From Candidatus Aerophobota bacterium (GTDB lineage: Bacteria; Chlamydiota; Chlamydiia; Chlamydiales; GCA-2402025), in NCBI GenBank assembly GCA_002402025.1, contig NVUU01000033.1, positions 1-9,836 of the forward strand: a stretch of DNA of 9,836 nt, given 5' to 3'. Position numbers and translations under genes: made by a program. Numbering within the stretch: the first letter of the stretch is position 1; the number at the start of each line of letters is the position of its first letter. The notes below the pieces were generated by a model, which was given only the letters and a program-made list of their open reading frames with translations, was not told where the DNA came from and made no database searches. Shown in pieces: positions 6,492 through 9,836 of this stretch.

Positions 6492-7427
6492 TCAGGAAGA
6501 TTTAAACATAGATGAAATGGAAAGGCCTTGTATCACATATTCAATCGCTTTTGCGAAAAGCTCAGCGACCGACACAACACTCACATTAGAAAATCTCTTC
6601 TCTTTTGGAAGTGGTAGTGTATTTGTGATAAAGAGTTTTTCTACTCCTTTTACTTCATCTGTAAGCATCAAACCATGTGTTACAGCCGCGATCACTCGCC
6701 TTGCTCCTAAAGCTTTACACACATTTGCAGCTTTCTGTATTGTTCCACCTGTTGAATACATATCATCAACAAGTAAAACATCTCTTCCTTCTACTTCACC
6801 GATGAGAGCATCGGCTTCCACTTGTTCTGCATCTAATCGACGCTTATTTACAATAGCAAGATCTGTGCCAAGATCAGAAGAAAACTCTCTTCCTATTTTG
6901 ACACCCCCAATATCAGGAGTAACGACCACAGAGTCACTCACTCCCTCTTTTTTCAGGGCTTCTATTAAGACCGGCCTAGCATACAAGTTATCGACAGGAA
7001 TATTAAAAAATCCTTGGATTTGCTCAGTATGCAAATCCATCGTCATCACTCTTGTTGCGCCCGCCCTTTCTAGCAGATCTGCCACAAGCTTGGCAGTAAT
7101 CGGCTCTCTTCCTTTATTCTTACGGTCTTGACGACCATAACCATAATAGGGAAGAACAACTACGATGTTCTTTGCCGAAGCTCGTTTAAAAGCATCTATT
7201 AAGATCAGAAGTTCCATGAGATAGAAATTAGGACGTCTTGCAATGCTTTGCACAATGAATACGTCCCGACCACGGACATTCTCTTTAATTCGAATGCCTA
7301 TCTCACCGTCTGGAAAATCTTCTATATGAACTTTGCCAAGTTCGACCTTTAAATTTCCTGCAATTTCCTCTGCTAATTTAGGATGAGATCTCCCACAGAA
7401 GAGCATACAGGGGTTTTTATTGTCCAT
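6492..7427 (-). CDS. prs: Ribose-phosphate pyrophosphokinase (PRPP synthetase)
   Basis: Prs makes 5-phosphoribosyl 1-pyrophosphate from ribose 5-phosphate and ATP, feeding nucleotide, histidine and NAD synthesis. The 311-residue protein is a class I enzyme. It shows FPDGEIGIRIKENVRGRDVFIVQS near the N-terminus, LPYYGYGRQDRK, MDLHTEQIQGFF, VVVTPDIGGVKIGREFSSDLGTDLAIVNKRR, and the PRPP-binding loop VLLVDDMYSTGGTI. The open frame runs back through the tRNA gene to 7532, but that part is just translated tRNA. ATG 7427 gives the family length, with GTG 7430 as a near alternative. It lies 25 nt downstream of tRNA-Gln and is probably co-transcribed with it. No strong Shine-Dalgarno is seen. The last few residues (SISSMFKSS) are not family-conserved. 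Confidence 0.95.
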   Translation of the reverse strand: MDNKNPCMLFCGRSHPKLAEEIAGNLKVELGKVHIEDFPDGEIGIRIKENVRGRDVFIVQSIARRPNFYLMELLILIDAFKRASAKNIVVVLPYYGYGRQDRKNKGREPITAKLVADLLERAGATRVMTMDLHTEQIQGFFNIPVDNLYARPVLIEALKKEGVSDSVVVTPDIGGVKIGREFSSDLGTDLAIVNKRRLDAEQVEADALIGEVEGRDVLLVDDMYSTGGTIQKAANVCKALGARRVIAAVTHGLMLTDEVKGVEKLFITNTLPLPKEKRFSNVSVVSVAELFAKAIEYVIQGLSISSMFKSS

Positions 7428-7452
7428 CACAGCAAAGCTCGCTAAATTTATT

Positions 7453-7524
<72 letters not shown>

Positions 7525-7541
7525 TCAATCATGGAATTTCG

Positions 7542-7571
7542 ATAAAATCAAGTGACATCGTAGCCTTTCAA
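7542..7571 (-). promoter_or_regulatory. Possible sigma70-type promoter for tRNA-Gln/prs
   Basis: On the minus strand TTGAAA (7571-7566) is followed after 18 bp by TTTTAT (7547-7542). This places a start near 7535, about 10 nt before the tRNA 5' end. The -35 matches 5 of 6 consensus bases and the -10 only 4 of 6. The position is right for the head of the minus-strand gene block, but the call rests on consensus matching alone. Confidence 0.35.
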
Positions 7572-7661
7572 ATGATTTAAATGCAAGTCTATTGTCCCAG
7601 GGATTTTCAAATAAACTATTCACATATTACACCCCTTTAAAGAAATAATTAAGAAATAGCC

Positions 7662-7690
7662 TTGTTAATTAACAGCCGCCGCAATAGAAT
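7662..7690 (+). promoter_or_regulatory. Sigma70-type promoter for the small CxxC gene
   Basis: TTGTTA (7662-7667) and TAGAAT (7685-7690) are separated by exactly 17 bp, predicting a start near 7697 and a leader of about 30 nt before ATG 7728. The -10 matches 5 of 6 consensus positions and the -35 matches 4 of 6. Together with the Shine-Dalgarno and terminator of the downstream gene, it makes a compact transcription unit. Confidence 0.5.
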
Positions 7691-7717
7691 GGTCAGCTCT
7701 ATACACCTTTTAGATAT

Positions 7718-7723
7718 AAGGAG
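7718..7723 (+). promoter_or_regulatory. Strong Shine-Dalgarno AAGGAG before the small CxxC gene
   Basis: AAGGAG lies 4 nt before ATG 7728. It is the best Shine-Dalgarno match seen in the window. It fixes the start at 7728 rather than at the upstream in-frame TTG or ATG codons (7662, 7689). Confidence 0.65.
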
Positions 7724-7727
7724 CGCG

Positions 7728-7979
7728 ATGTGTAAAGAGTGCTGGGATGCAGACCATCGAGAATCACTCATTGAAAACAGCGATTGTGAAGGTAAACTAA
7801 CACCATTCATGTCAATGAGCGTTTTGAGAAAAAATCTTTTTGACAAATGGAGAAAAACGAATCAGACAGCGCACGTGGTTCATAAGGAAGCTATCATTAA
7901 CCCACCTTTAAATGAATACAAGTGGACAGAGCTTCTTTCCAACCATTCAAACGTGCAGTTATCTGTCAGGTTCGTATAA
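7728..7979 (+). CDS. Small hypothetical protein with N-terminal CxxC
   Basis: I do not recognise this 83-residue protein. It begins MCKECWDADH, giving a Cys2-x2-Cys5 pair with His10 and Cys20 nearby, which could be a metal-binding or redox site; this is not established. A central basic stretch (VLRKNLFDKWRKT) is followed by His49 and His52 and by a segment rich in Asn, Leu and Trp. There is no signal peptide or membrane segment. The evidence that it is a real gene is its context: a 17-bp-spaced promoter, AAGGAG 4 nt before the ATG, and a hairpin plus T-run beginning 2 nt after the stop. It stands alone between the divergent tRNA-Gln/prs unit and glgA. Confidence 0.6.
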   Translation: MCKECWDADHRESLIENSDCEGKLTPFMSMSVLRKNLFDKWRKTNQTAHVVHKEAIINPPLNEYKWTELLSNHSNVQLSVRFV

Positions 7980-7980
7980 G

Positions 7981-8020
7981 AAGTTAGCAAGTATTTTTAC
8001 GTGCAAACTTAGTTTTTTTT
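7981..8020 (+). terminator. Intrinsic terminator after the small CxxC gene
   Basis: Positions 7981-7993 pair with 7998-8010 in a 13-position stem (11 matches, mismatches at two inner positions) closing a TTTT loop. Two bases later a run of eight T follows (8013-8020). The stem starts 2 nt after the stop codon of the small gene. It ends about 38 nt before the glgA start, so it separates the two genes or could act as an attenuator for glgA. Confidence 0.7.
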
Positions 8021-8028
8021 AATTAGAG

Positions 8029-8034
8029 TAAAAT
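8029..8034 (+). promoter_or_regulatory. Possible glgA -10 element
   Basis: TAAAAT lies about 24 nt before glgA ATG 8058 and just after the T-run of the upstream terminator. A 17-bp upstream -35 match is poor, so this would be a weak or activator-dependent promoter. Confidence 0.25.
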
Positions 8035-8057
8035 TTTGAAAATGAACGTATGTGCGT

Positions 8058-9524
8058 ATGTCTATTTTTCAGGTTACAACAGAGATTGCTCCTATTGCTA
8101 AAGTGGGAGGTCTTGCCGATGTGGTCTATGGCCTCTCGAAAGAGCTCGTCTCTACAGGACATGATCTCAAAATCATCCTCCCCTATTATGATTTTCTAAA
8201 AACAAAAAAGCTGCGCGAACCTAAGATCATCTGCAAAAGCAAATTCTCTTGCAGCTCGCACATAACTATTCCCGTGACATACTATGAAACGAAGCTAGAA
8301 GACCTTCAACTTATTTTGGTAAAAGCAGGTGACAAGGATAACTCCTTCAACAGGGGTAGCATTTATGGCCAAATGGACGACTCTTATCGCTTTCTGCTTT
8401 TTCTCTATTTAACAATGCACTATTTTGAAACATGCGAAAAACCCTCCCTTATTCACCTACATGACTGGCCGACTTCATTTCTTGCTTACCTTTATAAGTG
8501 TGATGCCATGGAAAACTCTCCTCTCGATCCTAAAATCGTGCTTACCTTGCACAATATGCTTCACCAAGGAAGAACTTCAAAAAAACCCTTTGAGAAGCTC
8601 GGCGTCGAATGCTCTCATATGTTTAATGATGATAAGCTTATTGATCAAAACAATCCTACACTACTTAACCTACTTAAGGCTGGAATTTCCTACGCAGACA
8701 GCATCACAACAGTCTCACCCACCTACAGTGAAGAGATCCAAACAAGAGAGTTTGGATATGCTCTAGATGGCGCTCTTATCCAAAAAAAGAATGTTCTTAC
8801 AGGAATACTCAACGGGATCGATCTCAACTACTGGAACCCAAATAAAGATGATACATTAAAGAAAGAATTTCCAAGTACGTTTCAGTTTGAAAAAATCATC
8901 AAGGCAAAAAAAGCAAACAGAGAAAAACTGCAAACGATGTTTAAAATGAAAGAATCAAAGAGCCCTTTATTTTGCACCGTTTCAAGACTTGATACTCAGA
9001 AAGGTCCCGAACTTATTGAACATGCGATTACATTTTCCCTAGATAAAGGCGCTCAATTTTTCCTTCTTGGATCGGCTTCAGATCCTCTTGTTAAAAAACA
9101 GTTTGAAAAGCTGCATGAAAAGAACAAAACAAATCCTAATTTTCATATGTCAGGTGTTTTTGATGAAGATGTCGCAAGGCTTGTCTATGCTGCAGCTGAT
9201 TTCATTGTTATCCCCTCTAATTTTGAGCCCTGCGGTCTCACGCAGATGATCGCTATGAGATACTTTTGCATTCCTATTGTCAGAAAAACAGGCGGGCTTG
9301 CCGACTCTGTTGTAGATATCGATCAAGATAGCGTAAAAGCTGTTGAAAGAGTTGGTTTTGTTTTCGAGTCAAAAGACAAACATGACATGGAGCAGTGTAT
9401 CGAAAGAGCTCTCGCTCTTTATCTTGATAAAGAATCCTATGAAGAAATCTTATCGAATCATGCTCTGCAAGACTTTAGTTGGGAAAGATCCGCTAAGGCC
9501 TACCTGAAAATTTACGGTAAATAA
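8058..9524 (+). CDS. glgA: Glycogen synthase (ADP-glucose type, GT5)
   Basis: GlgA extends alpha-1,4-glucan from a nucleotide sugar to build glycogen. The 488-residue protein has the two-lobed GT-B fold of glycosyltransferase family 5. It begins IFQVTTEIAPIAKVGGLADV, with Lys15 of the K-x-G-G-L donor-binding motif. It continues with LIHLHDWPTSFLAYL and LTLHNMLHQG, SITTVSPTYSEEI, GILNGIDLNYWNP, VSRLDTQKGPELI (Lys315), and IPSNFEPCGLTQMIAMRY with the catalytic-type Glu390, then TGGLADSVVD. A GTG six bases upstream (8052) is also in frame. ATG 8058 is chosen because MSIFQVTTEIAP lines up exactly with the start of C. trachomatis GlgA as I recall it. No good Shine-Dalgarno is visible. Adjacency to the rplY block repeats the chlamydial gene neighbourhood, although here glgA is divergent from it and separated by three genes. 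Confidence 0.95.
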   Translation: MSIFQVTTEIAPIAKVGGLADVVYGLSKELVSTGHDLKIILPYYDFLKTKKLREPKIICKSKFSCSSHITIPVTYYETKLEDLQLILVKAGDKDNSFNRGSIYGQMDDSYRFLLFLYLTMHYFETCEKPSLIHLHDWPTSFLAYLYKCDAMENSPLDPKIVLTLHNMLHQGRTSKKPFEKLGVECSHMFNDDKLIDQNNPTLLNLLKAGISYADSITTVSPTYSEEIQTREFGYALDGALIQKKNVLTGILNGIDLNYWNPNKDDTLKKEFPSTFQFEKIIKAKKANREKLQTMFKMKESKSPLFCTVSRLDTQKGPELIEHAITFSLDKGAQFFLLGSASDPLVKKQFEKLHEKNKTNPNFHMSGVFDEDVARLVYAAADFIVIPSNFEPCGLTQMIAMRYFCIPIVRKTGGLADSVVDIDQDSVKAVERVGFVFESKDKHDMEQCIERALALYLDKESYEEILSNHALQDFSWERSAKAYLKIYGK

Positions 9525-9593
9525 ATTTTATACTCTATGTGTCAGTTCTGTCTGGGCTAACAAGTTCATCTAAGAAAATCATTTCGTATTGAC

Positions 9594-9836
9594 TCATGAA
9601 ACACCTTGTTTAAAAAAAAGCATTTTAAGAACGTCAGGAATTGTTCGCCAGCTCGCAACAGTACTAACGATAGACCGCCTTGCCTTTCTAGTTTCAAGAG
9701 CTCCCTGAACCCTAGAAATTACTCGCGACTTTCTTTCTCTATTTGGCTTTGCTCTTGGTCTTGGGACCGGTGGAAGCTGAGGTATCTCAAGTTTTTCCTC
9801 AATGGACACATGAAGTCTATCGATCACAAAAATACT
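9594..9836 (-). CDS. Hypothetical protein, C-terminal part (start outside window)
   Basis: The frame is open to the right edge of the window, so only the last 80 codons are visible. A GTG at 9827 is in frame but there is no reason to call it the start. The visible part has an acidic stretch (SIEEKLEI), a Pro/Arg-rich segment (PQLPPVPRPRAKPNRERK), then a basic, probably helical end (VQGALETRKARRSIV, then SWRTIPDVLKMLFF). I do not recognise a family. It converges on glgA across a 69-bp gap in which no terminator hairpin is obvious. The biased composition makes a random frame less likely but does not prove a gene. Confidence 0.45.
   Translation of the reverse strand, partial: SIFVIDRLHVSIEEKLEIPQLPPVPRPRAKPNRERKSRVISRVQGALETRKARRSIVSTVASWRTIPDVLKMLFFKQGVS

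Noticed and set aside
6517..7131. 204-codon plus-strand frame
   Set aside because: It is antisense to prs, whose catalytic motifs are intact. Its translation is Ser/Thr-rich without family features, a typical mirror of a conserved gene.
7649..7846. 65-codon minus-strand frame opposite the small CxxC gene
   Set aside because: It is antisense to a frame that has its own promoter, Shine-Dalgarno and terminator, and has no start signals of its own.

Overview
The window reads as a chromosomal segment from a member of the Chlamydiae, most likely a chlamydia-like (environmental, Parachlamydiales-type) organism rather than a Chlamydiaceae pathogen. The main evidence is gene order: rplY(ctc)-pth-rpsF-rpsR-rplI-ispE on one strand, with glgA next door. 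This is the arrangement I recall from Chlamydia trachomatis (CT798 glgA to CT804 ispE). The glycogen synthase also aligns residue for residue with the chlamydial GlgA amino terminus. Two things depart from the Chlamydiaceae pattern: a prs gene with a tRNA-Gln sits between glgA and rplY, and an ADP-heptose pair (hldD, hldE-like) follows ispE. The base composition is moderately AT-rich. No database search was possible, so the taxonomic assignment is an inference.

Layout. Positions 2-457 (+) hold the 3' end of a secreted-type beta-propeller (YVTN) repeat gene made of near-identical 135-bp units; it ends abruptly. Next (502-705, +) is a decayed piece of an IS5-type transposase. From 735 to 7524 everything is on the minus strand and tightly packed. 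In transcription order it is tRNA-Gln(UUG), prs, rplY, pth, rpsF, rpsR, rplI, ispE, hldD, hldE. Most junctions are overlaps or gaps under 30 nt; the looser ones are prs/rplY (61 nt) and ispE/hldD (108 nt). From about 7662 rightwards the plus strand takes over. A small CxxC protein gene has its own promoter, strong Shine-Dalgarno and intrinsic terminator, and is followed by glgA. A minus-strand gene of unknown function, cut by the window edge, converges on glgA.

Functionally the minus-strand block joins translation (bL25, Pth, bS6, bS18, bL9, tRNA-Gln), PRPP supply (Prs), isoprenoid precursor synthesis (IspE) and ADP-heptose synthesis (HldD, HldE kinase). GlgA on the other strand makes glycogen from a nucleotide sugar.

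The most notable observation is that the hldE product keeps a plausible sugar-kinase domain, but its C-terminal nucleotidyltransferase domain is shortened and has lost the HxGH-type catalytic motif. It looks like a bifunctional enzyme reduced to a kinase with a vestigial tail. I found no CRISPR array, intact mobile element, toxin-antitoxin pair or clearly new defence system.
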